Shown piece by piece: positions 6,073 through 13,129 of a DNA stretch of 13,129 nt. The DNA is taken from the NCBI GenBank assembly GCA_964584815.1, contig CAZPBO010000056.1, positions 1-13,129 of the forward strand, given 5' to 3'. The notes under the pieces are model-generated. The model was not told the DNA's origin. It made no database searches and saw nothing but the letters and a program-made list of their open reading frames with translations. Made by a program: the position numbers and the translations under genes. Source of the stretch: CAZPBO01 sp964584815 (lineage in GTDB: Bacteria > Planctomycetota > SKW154). The first letter of the stretch is position 1. Each line of letters starts with the position of its first letter.

Positions 6073-7827
6073 ATGAGGACACTTTTTCTGGGCGTGGTGG
6101 CAGCCGGATGCGCAGCGTTGTTTGTCTGGATAAGCGGTTTTCTGCTGCCCAAGGAAACGGCGGCTCTTAAAAAAGGCGTTCGCAACAGGGTTGAAAACTG
6201 CCTTAAAAAGACCGCTCAGAGACTTGCCCAACTCCTGCGAAAAACGCTCCTTGACATTAAATCTCCTTCAGATTTTGTCCGCGCTAAGCGCAGTGTTTCT
6301 TCTCTTATGTGTTGTTTTCTGTTTGAGGGTGACAAACAGGTCTTCCCGCCGCCACCTGCCGCCGGCTCACCACCCCCACCCAACGACCCTGCAGAGACCC
6401 TCCTTGCCCAGAAAGCCGAAATGCTCGGTGACGAGAAGACGCTGTCCGCTCTCCTTAAGGATGCTCAATGGGTGGAGACCGTTCTGGCGGCTGCGCGTCT
6501 TCTGGGACGCAGAAGGGATGTGAAAAATTGGGCGATTCTTCCGCCGAAGGTTGCTTTTGGGTTGCTTGAGTTGAAAAAGGCGCACTCGTGGAGACAGAAG
6601 ATGGACGCCGCATTAAAGACCGCGAATGCCTTGTGGCGCTGGCGCCCAAAAATCTGGTCACCACTTGCACGACAGGTTGAAAAAACCCTTGAGGATGTGC
6701 TTGCGAATGCTCCTCTCCTTGAGAATGCCGCTAAGTTGGAGGAACTTCTTCTGGGACTCAAAATGGGACGGCAGTGGGAGCAATATTCAGAACTTGCCCA
6801 AAACGCTGATGAGGGGTTCTCAAAAAAGAGGAAATGGATAATACTCTGCGTTACTGAAGGGGAGAAAAGGCGGGTGGGGGTTTTTGACGCATCTGTGCTG
6901 CTTGAGCGTTATATGGAGAACGCAGCAACGGCGCTGGGGGATATGGTGCGTTTGAGGCTTGGCGGATGGGAAATTTCTGTGGCTGTGGGGGAGCCTATTT
7001 TTGAGACGGTTGGTGCAAAGAGTGAGGGGTTAAAGGAATTAGAGCGTGCGCGGATAAGACCGATAAAGGCGGCGCTTTTTGGCGCGGCGGCGGGTCTTGT
7101 GGCGGCTCTCTTTGGGCTTTGGTTGATACTACAAAGGCGCGCTAAGGAAGCGTATGAGCGTTCCCGTTTCCTAAGCGCTATAGGGCATGAGTTGAAAACG
7201 CCGCTGACGACGATAAGGATGTTTGCGGAGATGTTGGCGGGAGGGCGATACAGGGACGCATCGGAGATGGAGCGGCTGGCGCGTGTTGTGGGCGGGCAGG
7301 CGGCGGCATTATCGCGTCAAATAGAGAATCTGCTTTTGTTCTCGCGGATGGAACGGGGAGCGTTTGTCTTCCGCTTTGCCGATTGTGTGGTTGATGATGT
7401 GGTTCGTGAGGCGGTGGCGGAATTTGCACCTGTGGCAGAAATTGAGGGTGCCCGCCTTAACACAACCCTCAACTGCCCGGCAAAGATAAGGGCAGACTCC
7501 AATGCCATAAAGGAAGCCATCCTTAATCTTGTCTCAAACGCCGTCAAATTCACCCCCGGCAAGCCTAAGGAGGTCTTTATCCGCACAGGTGTAAAAGGAA
7601 GGGAAATCTTTATTGAGGTAGAGGATAAAGGTGAGGGTATTCCCCCTGAGTTCAGAGAGAAGATATTCAAGGAATACTGGCGTCTGGAGGGTGAGGGTCG
7701 TCCTGGAGGGGCGGGATTGGGGCTTGCGCTTGTCAAACGGATAGTGGCGGCACATAAAGGGCGTATAGAGTTAGAAAGTGTTGTGGCAAAGGGTTCTCTG
7801 TTTCGTATAATTCTGTCTGCGGAATAA
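6073..7827 (+). CDS. Membrane sensor histidine kinase (584 aa), no adjacent response regulator
   Basis: A signal-anchor/TM1 spans residues about 4-25, a long extracytoplasmic region runs to about 330 and includes a proline-rich stretch (91-106), and TM2 spans about 333-354. The cytoplasmic part is a complete kinase core. The HisKA H-box FLSAIGHELKTPLTT carries the phospho-acceptor His372. The HATPase_c domain shows the N-box EAILNLVSNAVKF (Asn485, Asn489), the G1 motif DKGEG (518-522), an F-box-like IFKEYWR (531-537) and the G2 motif GGAGLGLAL (545-553). All catalytic motifs look intact, so it should autophosphorylate on His and pass the phosphate to a response regulator, which is not encoded nearby. 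The sensor region was not recognised. An AGGAGGAG site sits just before the ATG. It is the first gene of an operon with the STAS and permease genes and diverges from the FHA-pseudokinase. Confidence 0.93.
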   Translation: MRTLFLGVVAAGCAALFVWISGFLLPKETAALKKGVRNRVENCLKKTAQRLAQLLRKTLLDIKSPSDFVRAKRSVSSLMCCFLFEGDKQVFPPPPAAGSPPPPNDPAETLLAQKAEMLGDEKTLSALLKDAQWVETVLAAARLLGRRRDVKNWAILPPKVAFGLLELKKAHSWRQKMDAALKTANALWRWRPKIWSPLARQVEKTLEDVLANAPLLENAAKLEELLLGLKMGRQWEQYSELAQNADEGFSKKRKWIILCVTEGEKRRVGVFDASVLLERYMENAATALGDMVRLRLGGWEISVAVGEPIFETVGAKSEGLKELERARIRPIKAALFGAAAGLVAALFGLWLILQRRAKEAYERSRFLSAIGHELKTPLTTIRMFAEMLAGGRYRDASEMERLARVVGGQAAALSRQIENLLLFSRMERGAFVFRFADCVVDDVVREAVAEFAPVAEIEGARLNTTLNCPAKIRADSNAIKEAILNLVSNAVKFTPGKPKEVFIRTGVKGREIFIEVEDKGEGIPPEFREKIFKEYWRLEGEGRPGGAGLGLALVKRIVAAHKGRIELESVVAKGSLFRIILSAE

Positions 7828-7836
7828 GGGGAGCAT

Positions 7837-8322
7837 ATGGGAAGCGTTTTAAGGGTGGCGACGGCGGCGGATACGGTCTATATCCGCGTGGAGGGTGAGG
7901 GGGTGGCGAATGTATGCCCGACGCTGCGGGCGTTTCTGTTGCGTATGGTGGCGGCAGGCAAAAGCGCCTTTGTCGTTGACCTCCTCCACTGCCGCTATGT
8001 GGACTCATCCTTTATGGGAACACTTCTTGAGGTGGTGACGGAGCACAGATGCCGCGTTGTGATAATCAACGCTTCAGAGAGTGTGGCGAGTCGGTTTGAA
8101 CTTCTGGGTCTGGCGCAGTTTATGCCGATAAAGAAAGGTAGCGTGTCTATTCCCAACACGATATCGGTTCATCGTCTTCCGATTCGCGGCACCAACAAAC
8201 GAACACTGACGGAAGTGGTGGAGCGAGCGCACAGACAACTGATAAAAGCGGACAAGCGCAACCGCGAACGCTTTGAGCCGCTTCTCAAACTTCTTCGTAA
8301 GGAACTGGAGCAAAAACCATAG
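7837..8322 (+). CDS. STAS-domain protein (anti-sigma factor antagonist-like) with basic C-terminal extension
   Basis: This 161-residue protein starts 9 bases after the kinase stop, with GGGGAG overlapping the gap. Residues 1-100 fit a STAS domain: strands at the start, then SAFVVDLLHCRYVDSSFMGTL (43-63), which corresponds to the DSSGLG loop of SpoIIAA/RsbV. Asp56 and Ser57/Ser58 are retained, Ser57 being the equivalent of the phosphorylated serine, while GL is replaced by FM. Residues 71-92 form RCRVVIINASESVASRFELLGL, the usual STAS beta-alpha unit. Residues about 115-161 are an added, highly basic amphipathic helix region not present in stand-alone antagonists. In the family the role is partner switching with a serine kinase/anti-sigma factor, but none is visible here. 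Its position between a histidine kinase and a purine permease suggests a regulatory adaptor, which is inference. Confidence 0.8.
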   Translation: MGSVLRVATAADTVYIRVEGEGVANVCPTLRAFLLRMVAAGKSAFVVDLLHCRYVDSSFMGTLLEVVTEHRCRVVIINASESVASRFELLGLAQFMPIKKGSVSIPNTISVHRLPIRGTNKRTLTEVVERAHRQLIKADKRNRERFEPLLKLLRKELEQKP

Positions 8323-8335
8323 AAAGGAGTATGCT
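8323..8335 (+). promoter_or_regulatory. Ribosome binding site deciding the permease start
   Basis: AAAGGAG lies 6 bases before the ATG at 8336, 13 bases after the STAS stop. The open frame reaches back to an ATG at 8273 inside the STAS gene, but that start has no such site and would add 21 charged residues unlike the family's N-terminus. Confidence 0.75.
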
Positions 8336-9703
8336 ATGTCAGGAGTTGACCGCTTCTTTGGCATAAGCGCAAGCGGTTCCAATCTGCGCCGCGAAATCGT
8401 CGGCGGGCTTGTCACCTTTATGACCCTCTCATACATCATCTTTGTGCAGCCCGCTATGCTTTCTGTCGCAGGCGTCCCTTATGACGGCGTTCTGTTTGCA
8501 ACCTGTGTTGCTTCCGCAATAGCCTGCTTTGCTATGGGGTTTTTGGCACGATATCCTATCGCCCTTGCGCCCGCTATGGGGCACAATGCGTTCTTTGTCT
8601 ATGCTGTTTGTCTGGGGTTGCTTGTTGCCAAAGCAGGCATGGACAAAGCCGAGGCGTGGAAATACGCCCTGTTTGCCAACTTCATATCGGGGGCGGTCTT
8701 TTTGGGGTTGTCTTTTACGCGTGTGCGCCGTGCCGTTATGGACGCCGTTCCTGACTGCCTTAAATACGCCATCGCCGTCGGTATTGGTCTTTTCATCACT
8801 TTAATCGGACTTGAATATGCCGGAATTGTGGTTCCAAGCAGCGCTACATGTTTGAAACTGGGGGCTCTTGGCTCAAAACCCGCCACAGTGGCGCTTGTCG
8901 GCGTTGCGGTGATACTGGCTCTTATGGCGTTGCGGATTCCGGGCGCGATTCTCTTTGGTATAATAGCGTCTGCCGCTATGGCTTTTGTGCTGGGGATAGC
9001 GCCCGTCCCTGAAGGGGTTGTTTCTGCTCCACCCGACCCATCAGGCACCTTTTTTGCTCTCTTTGATGTGAAACTGTCCCAGATTCCGTGGGCGATATTT
9101 ATACAGGTGCTGCTTGTCTTTCTGTTCCTTGATATGTTTGACACGGTGGGCACATTGATAGGGGTCGGAGAGCAGGCTGGTCTTTTGAAGGACGGGAAAC
9201 TTGAGAGAGCCGAAAGAGCACTGTTGTCGGATGCGGTGGGGACGGTGAGCGGCACATTGCTTGGGACATCAACGGTGACGAGTTACATAGAGTCGGCGGC
9301 GGGTGTGGCATATGGTGCCAGAACGGGGCTGGCGGCAGTGGTGGTGGGAGTGCTCTTTGTGGCGTCGCTTTTCTTCCATCCGCTGATAAAGGTGGTCGGC
9401 GCGGCGGTGCCCCTTAAGGGGGGCTTGTCCACCCATCCGATGGTGGCGCCAGCGCTCATTGTGGTCGGTGCTATGATGTTCAAACCTGTCAAAAAAATCG
9501 CGTTTGACAGGATAGAGGATGCTCTGCCGGCGTTCCTCACGATAGTTATAATCCCCTTCACATTCAGCATAACAGACGGTATCGCCGCGGGCTTCATATC
9601 ATATGCGCTCTTTCGTCTGGTTCGGGGTAGAGTTGCTCGCAAAGACATTGCCGCGATGGTGATAGCGGCGGCTTTCGTTCTTTACTACATCATCAGACCT
9701 TGA
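8336..9703 (+). CDS. NCS2-family purine permease, AzgA/PbuG type (455 aa)
   Basis: This is an integral inner-membrane importer of the nucleobase:cation symporter-2 superfamily. Members of this branch take up adenine, guanine or hypoxanthine with protons. Family hallmarks are all visible: the N-terminal RREIVGGLVTFMTLSYIIFV (18-37), the TM3 motif APAMGHNAFFVY (78-89; the family usually has Leu where His83 stands), the long conserved DMFDTVGTLIGVGEQAGLL block (266-284), and GTSTVTSYIESAAGV (310-324) followed by RTGL. About 12-14 hydrophobic segments fit the NCS2 7+7 inverted-repeat fold, and the length is normal. It is the last gene of the operon with the histidine kinase and STAS gene. The purine preference cannot be read from the sequence; adenine or guanine/hypoxanthine are the likely substrates. 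Confidence 0.92.
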   Translation: MSGVDRFFGISASGSNLRREIVGGLVTFMTLSYIIFVQPAMLSVAGVPYDGVLFATCVASAIACFAMGFLARYPIALAPAMGHNAFFVYAVCLGLLVAKAGMDKAEAWKYALFANFISGAVFLGLSFTRVRRAVMDAVPDCLKYAIAVGIGLFITLIGLEYAGIVVPSSATCLKLGALGSKPATVALVGVAVILALMALRIPGAILFGIIASAAMAFVLGIAPVPEGVVSAPPDPSGTFFALFDVKLSQIPWAIFIQVLLVFLFLDMFDTVGTLIGVGEQAGLLKDGKLERAERALLSDAVGTVSGTLLGTSTVTSYIESAAGVAYGARTGLAAVVVGVLFVASLFFHPLIKVVGAAVPLKGGLSTHPMVAPALIVVGAMMFKPVKKIAFDRIEDALPAFLTIVIIPFTFSITDGIAAGFISYALFRLVRGRVARKDIAAMVIAAAFVLYYIIRP

Positions 9704-9728
9704 TTATGCGGTGAGTTTGTTTTATATT
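9700..9728 (+). promoter_or_regulatory. Sigma-70-type promoter before the FGE-like gene
   Basis: TTGATT (9700-9705), 17 bases, then TATATT (9723-9728). The -35 overlaps the permease stop codon TGA at 9701-9703. The predicted start near 9735 gives a leader of about 22 bases before the preferred ATG at 9757. No terminator hairpin separates the permease from this gene, so read-through is also possible. Confidence 0.6.
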
Positions 9729-9743
9729 CTTTTGGGTAAGGAT

Positions 9744-9756
9744 GGGAGCGGTTGTG
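9744..9756 (+). promoter_or_regulatory. Ribosome binding site favouring the ATG at 9757
   Basis: GGGAG at 9744-9748 is 8 bases before the ATG at 9757. The alternative ATG at 9742 has only AAGG touching it and would start about 7 bases after the predicted transcription start, so 9757 is preferred. Confidence 0.55.
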
Positions 9757-11127
9757 ATGCTCACGCTTGATTACATAATGTCGCGTTCGGTGCGGCTGCC
9801 GGAGACGGTCTTTCCGCTTGGCGCTGACTACCGATATGTGTCAGAGGATATAAAAAAGGTTGACCGCCGATACAGTCTCAACATAGACAATCTTCTGGCA
9901 GCAACACCGATAGTTTGGGCGCATCTGCCTGAATACCATATCGGACAGTTTCTGGTCACCAATGCTGAATACCGCATTTTCGTGGCAAGCGGTCCCAAAA
10001 AGACCGAGCCGATAAACTACAACTCACCTCAACTCTGGCGCGATGTTTGGGACACCCTCTATCGGGTGGTTTCCGCAAACATCCATTATAAAACCATAGA
10101 CGAGCGCGTTCAGGTTCAGGAGCAGAACTATACGGGTTGTCAGAGTTTTGTGGAAGCCTACATTGACTCGCTCAAATACGAGATTCAGCGTGTGGTTGAC
10201 AGGACAGAGGGGCGTGTGACATTCAAGGATGCCGATGCGCTTGAAAGGCTGTTTGGATTTGTGAAGTTCAAACTGCGTGGGGTGATAACAGGTGAGGAAG
10301 ACGACCTGTTTGGGTTCGGGGACGAGATAAGCAATCCATATGAGGATATGAACGAGTTTCTGGGGGATTTGAAGGATGTGGTTCGGGCGGCGCAGGGTGG
10401 TTATATGGAGGTGGCGGATTCTCGGACGAGGGCGGCACTTAAGGCGGGTGCCCGAATTGTGGAGCCGCTTCTGTTCCTTAAGCGCTTCCGCGCCGCTTGC
10501 AGAAAGTGCGACATTGAAGCACCCATTCCGTTACACGCGGTTTTCTACCCCCGCAACTGGGAGACCCCCAGCGGAAAGGGGGGCGGTATTGCCCCAACTA
10601 TGGTGCCGTGGGAACAGCGCCCCGTCACTTGGATAACTTTCTATGAAGCACTTGCTTTCTGCATATGGCTCACCCGCTTTCACAGCACACAGGAGAAGGG
10701 AATTATTGTGACCCTTCCGAACGAGGCTGAGTATGAGCGTGCCGCCACCTGGCCACCTGAACCTCTTGACGGCACAAAGATGGTCGTTGATCCCAGAAAA
10801 AAGGACATTTTGCCGTGGTTGAACCGTAGCAAACACGAGTTTCACCACTTCTTCGGGCAGGAGGGGATTAACCTTTACAGCAAGGACTGGTGGAACCATG
10901 TGATAGAGGAGACGGCGCGCGAGGTGGACGGTGAGAAAATCTATCAGTTGGTTGGGTTCGGGCATCAATGGACGGTGGAGCGCTATAACCCGAGAGACTA
11001 CCGCTACGCTCATCTGCGTCTGCCTATGTATCCGCGCTTCACAGATGTTGCATGCTACGATACAGAGGGCAACAAACTGGATGTTGTGGACTACAACCCA
11101 TATCAGAACCAGAACGAATGGTTGTTT
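9757..11127 (+). CDS. Formylglycine-generating-enzyme (FGE/SUMF1)-like fold protein, C-terminus lost in assembly gap
   Basis: 457 codons are visible before the N run. Several signature blocks of the FGE-sulfatase/EgtB-like C-type-lectin fold appear in order: HIGQFLVTNAEYRIFV (61-76), PVTWITFYEALAFCIWL (289-305), VTLPNEAEYERAAT (318-331), an LPWLN segment (352-356) where the family has PWGN, and GFGHQWTV (400-407) where it has GNVWEW. Between the first and second blocks lies an insertion of roughly 180-200 residues that is absent from compact family members. There is no signal peptide, so it is probably cytoplasmic. The final RGGSW-type block and any catalytic cysteines would fall in or after the gap, so enzyme activity cannot be judged. 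Binding or structural members of this fold, including signalling partners, are also common. No sulfatase gene is nearby. Confidence 0.75.
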
Positions 11128-11227
11128 NNNNNNNNNNNNNNNNNNNNNNNNNNNNNNNNNNNNNNNNNNNNNNNNNNNNNNNNNNNNNNNNNNNNNNNNN
11201 NNNNNNNNNNNNNNNNNNNNNNNNNNN
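11128..11227. other. Assembly gap (100 N)
   Basis: Exactly 100 N, a conventional placeholder for a scaffold gap of unknown true size. Reading frames on the two sides therefore cannot be joined. It falls where the C-terminus of the FGE-like gene should be. Confidence 0.98.
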
Positions 11228-11344
11228 GCCAAACAACTTCTGGAGCAGACACGCAGCATATATTCAGCCACAATTAAAGAACTTGAAAATCGTGTAAAAA
11301 CTCTGGAACAACAACTGGCTCAATACGATAATAAGAAAAAATGA
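11228..11344 (+). CDS. C-terminal 38 codons of a coiled-coil protein (5' end lost in gap)
   Basis: After the gap the frame ending with TGA at 11342-11344 encodes a heptad-like helix (KELENRVKTLEQQLAQYDNKKK in parts), typical of a coiled-coil terminus. It is 16 bases before the next start. It may be the end of the FGE-like gene, if the real gap length restores the frame, or of a separate small gene. Under the nominal 100-base gap it is out of frame with the FGE-like gene, but the gap length carries no information. The alternative frame after the gap stops early and has no structure. Confidence 0.6.
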   Translation, partial: AKQLLEQTRSIYSATIKELENRVKTLEQQLAQYDNKKK

Positions 11345-11360
11345 CTTGGAGGTTAGGACT

Positions 11361-13129
11361 ATGGAACAATATCAGGACTATCCTGAATATGACAACTCTT
11401 CTGACGAGGAGCGTGATGAAGAGCGTGAGGGAATGGGGCGTTATCAAGCCTCGCCTACTGAGCCGACAGAGGTTTTACGCGACTTGGATAAAGCCTTCCG
11501 GCAGATAGAGGAGGGTAGAGGGGCGGAGGAAAGACCACCTGAGGAAGTTGTTGAAGAGGGAAGTGCCGAGACTTATGCCGCCGCGGAAGCGGCAGAGGAA
11601 GCATCCCAGGAGCCAGAACCGTCGGCAGACACTCTTGCAGGCGTTCCTGAAGAGGTGTCCGCAGAGGCAGCACCTGAGGAGACAGAAGAAAGCACCGCTG
11701 AGGAGGCGGTGGTGGAAGAGGTGGGTGAGGAGCGTCCATCCACCCGCGATCTGGCGGCGGAACTCGCCGCTGAAATCGGTGAGGAGGTTTCCGAACCCGA
11801 AGAAGAGGAACCTCCCGTCCCAGAAGAGGAGAAACCCGAAGCGGTCTTTTCTGATATGGCAACATCTTGGCAAGAGGTGGCAGAGGAAGCAAAAGCAGAG
11901 GAAGCACCCGCAGAACCCTCACCTGAGGAAATACTGGCAAAAGAGTTGGCAGCAGCAGCGGAGGGAGCACCTGCAGAAGAGGAGAAAGTTGAGGAGACAC
12001 CTGCGGAGGCGGCAGAAGAGGCGCCTGCAGATGAAGCAGCAGAAGTAACACCTGCGGAAGAGGAGAAGGCGGAGGAGGTGTCTGCGGAAGCAGCGGAAGC
12101 AGCGGAAGCAGTAGAGAAAGAAGAAGTGGCGGAAGAGACACCCACCTACGGAGCGGTATCTGAGCAGGCGGCAACAATTGATGTGGGCGCTGTCACAACG
12201 CCTGTGGAGGCTGCCGCCGCCGCTTCAGAAGTGCAGGTTGATATGGAGGAGGTGCGAACGACGCTTGAAGGCAGCGCTCCTGTGGAGGGGGTAGAACAAC
12301 TGCCCCGCGGCGCCAAATACCGTCGCATTCGCAAAGAACAACTTTTCCAGATAGTCGCTGAACTCGTTCGCCGATACGCCGCTACCGCTATGCAGCAACT
12401 CGCCCAACGCGAGCAGCAACTCCGACAACTGCAGGAGCAACTCGCCGAACATCAAAGTCAACTGGAGTCCCTTCGCTCCGATGAGGCAGGCTTGCGCGCA
12501 AAAGCCGAAACCCTCCAGCAGCAACTCGCTCAACGCGAGGCAAAAGTCGCCTCACTGGAAGCAGAACTTGCGGAGTTGCGCGAGCAGGCGGACAAACTCG
12601 GCGCTTTCGGAGAAAAATGGCTGGAGAAAGAGGACGACTACATCCGCCGTATTCGCGAACTGGAAGAGGAAACCAACCGACTCCGTTCCGCCCTTGAGAC
12701 AAGTGGGTCACAACTTCAGCAGAAGATTGAGCAACTGGAGCAGCAGATAGCCGTTTATAAGGGGCGTCTTGAGGAATTGCAGCGTGGGCTGGAGTATGTC
12801 GGCTTTGTTGAAGAGTTTGATGTTGCGGGCGGTTTGCTACAGGCGGCGGAGTTGCGCACAAAACTTGAGGAGTTGACAAGCGGCGTGGGAGAAGCGACCA
12901 CCCGTATGATGCCCGCATCCGTGCGCGAACGCCTTGAGTTTATAGCCGCAAAAACCCGCGAAATAGAGGAAAAATTGAACCGTTACCGCGACACCTACTC
13001 CCAACTGGTTGAGAAAATGGAGAATAAGGAAGGCACGATTGCGGTGGCGGTGGATACCGCGGTTATGGCGGAGCGTATCCGTGGTCTGACCGATCAGTTG
13101 CGTGTTGTGGCGCAGATGCTGGAGATGGT
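11361..13129 (+). CDS. Large acidic/coiled-coil protein, partial (at least 589 aa, runs off the right edge)
   Basis: An ATG at 11361 with GGAGG 8 bases upstream opens a frame with no stop up to the window end. Residues about 1-312 are low-complexity and strongly acidic, built of repeated Glu, Ala, Pro and Val in phrases such as AEEAPA, EETPAE and EEEKAEEVSAE; they are probably disordered. From about residue 313 the composition changes to Gln/Arg/Glu/Leu. PRGAKYRRIRKEQLFQIVAELVRRY is followed by long heptad stretches (for example QLAQREQQLRQLQEQLAEH and LEAELAELREQADKL), a less regular part around 485-530 (GLEYVGFVEEFDVAGG) and further helices to the edge. There is no signal peptide or membrane segment. 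The function is unknown; scaffold, cytoskeletal-like or polar-organising roles are possible for such architecture, but the sequence does not show one. Long open frames on the opposite strand here are composition artefacts. Confidence 0.85.
   Translation, partial: MEQYQDYPEYDNSSDEERDEEREGMGRYQASPTEPTEVLRDLDKAFRQIEEGRGAEERPPEEVVEEGSAETYAAAEAAEEASQEPEPSADTLAGVPEEVSAEAAPEETEESTAEEAVVEEVGEERPSTRDLAAELAAEIGEEVSEPEEEEPPVPEEEKPEAVFSDMATSWQEVAEEAKAEEAPAEPSPEEILAKELAAAAEGAPAEEEKVEETPAEAAEEAPADEAAEVTPAEEEKAEEVSAEAAEAAEAVEKEEVAEETPTYGAVSEQAATIDVGAVTTPVEAAAAASEVQVDMEEVRTTLEGSAPVEGVEQLPRGAKYRRIRKEQLFQIVAELVRRYAATAMQQLAQREQQLRQLQEQLAEHQSQLESLRSDEAGLRAKAETLQQQLAQREAKVASLEAELAELREQADKLGAFGEKWLEKEDDYIRRIRELEEETNRLRSALETSGSQLQQKIEQLEQQIAVYKGRLEELQRGLEYVGFVEEFDVAGGLLQAAELRTKLEELTSGVGEATTRMMPASVRERLEFIAAKTREIEEKLNRYRDTYSQLVEKMENKEGTIAVAVDTAVMAERIRGLTDQLRVVAQMLEM

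Noticed and set aside
8273..8335. N-terminal extension of the permease to an ATG inside the STAS gene
   Set aside because: It lacks a ribosome binding site and adds a charged segment atypical of the family; AAAGGAG before 8336 fits better.
9742..11277. Reading the FGE-like frame straight through the N gap to a stop at 11277
   Set aside because: The gap length is a placeholder. The residues after it in that frame are short and unstructured, whereas another frame gives a clear coiled coil ending beside the next gene.
11455..12177. Three long open frames on the minus strand opposite the acidic protein (up to 240 residues, Leu/Pro- or Ser/Ala-rich)
   Set aside because: They mirror the biased GAG/GAA/GCN codons of the plus-strand gene, are low-complexity and have no supporting start context. 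Only the plus-strand frame continues into a coiled coil.
1..13129. CRISPR array, tRNA, rRNA, IS element or integrase
   Set aside because: No spaced identical repeats, cloverleaf-like segments, transposase or integrase motifs, or terminal inverted repeats were found on either strand by reading.

Overview
The window comes from an uncultivated bacterium, most likely a metagenomic scaffold, since a run of exactly 100 N sits at 11128-11227. Genes are tightly packed with strong purine-rich ribosome binding sites. An FHA/kinase-like protein, a formylglycine-generating-enzyme (FGE)-like protein and a large acidic coiled-coil protein together suggest a bacterium with a complex regulatory repertoire (Planctomycetota- or Armatimonadota-like lineages come to mind), but nothing here fixes the phylum.

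Left part (1-4210, all on the minus strand): a short collinear run of phage tail genes. From its upstream end it reads: an 835-residue tail-hub or tail-tip-like protein, a 408-residue protein that looks like a parallel beta-helix tailspike, a 64-residue small protein, and the first 93 codons of a histidine-rich tail-fibre-like protein that leaves the window. Junctions are 3 and 11 bases apart, then a 14-base overlap, so this is one translationally linked unit. No integrase, head, tape-measure or lysis gene is visible, and the unit stops abruptly about 175 bases from a host terminator.

Middle part (4211-9703): host-type genes. A 62-residue 2[4Fe-4S] ferredoxin (minus strand) has its own promoter and a clear hairpin terminator. 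Upstream of it on the same strand is an FHA-domain protein fused to a kinase fold that has lost the catalytic lysine, HRD and DFG residues, so it is a predicted membrane-anchored pseudokinase. Divergently from it, across a 76-base region with two back-to-back -10 boxes, runs a three-gene operon: a membrane sensor histidine kinase, a STAS-domain protein with a basic C-terminal extension, and an AzgA/PbuG-type NCS2 purine permease. No response regulator is present.

Right part (9704-13129, plus strand): a promoter overlapping the permease stop codon leads into an FGE/SUMF1-like protein with a large insertion, cut by the N gap. After the gap come the last 38 codons of a coiled-coil protein in a frame that cannot be linked to the first, and then a large protein (at least 589 residues, open at the right edge) with an about 310-residue Glu/Ala/Pro-rich N-terminal half and a long coiled-coil C-terminal half.

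The most notable items are the FHA-pseudokinase facing a histidine kinase-STAS-permease operon, the isolated tail-tip module, the ferredoxin built from two very similar 90-base units, and the acidic/coiled-coil protein next to an FGE-like gene.
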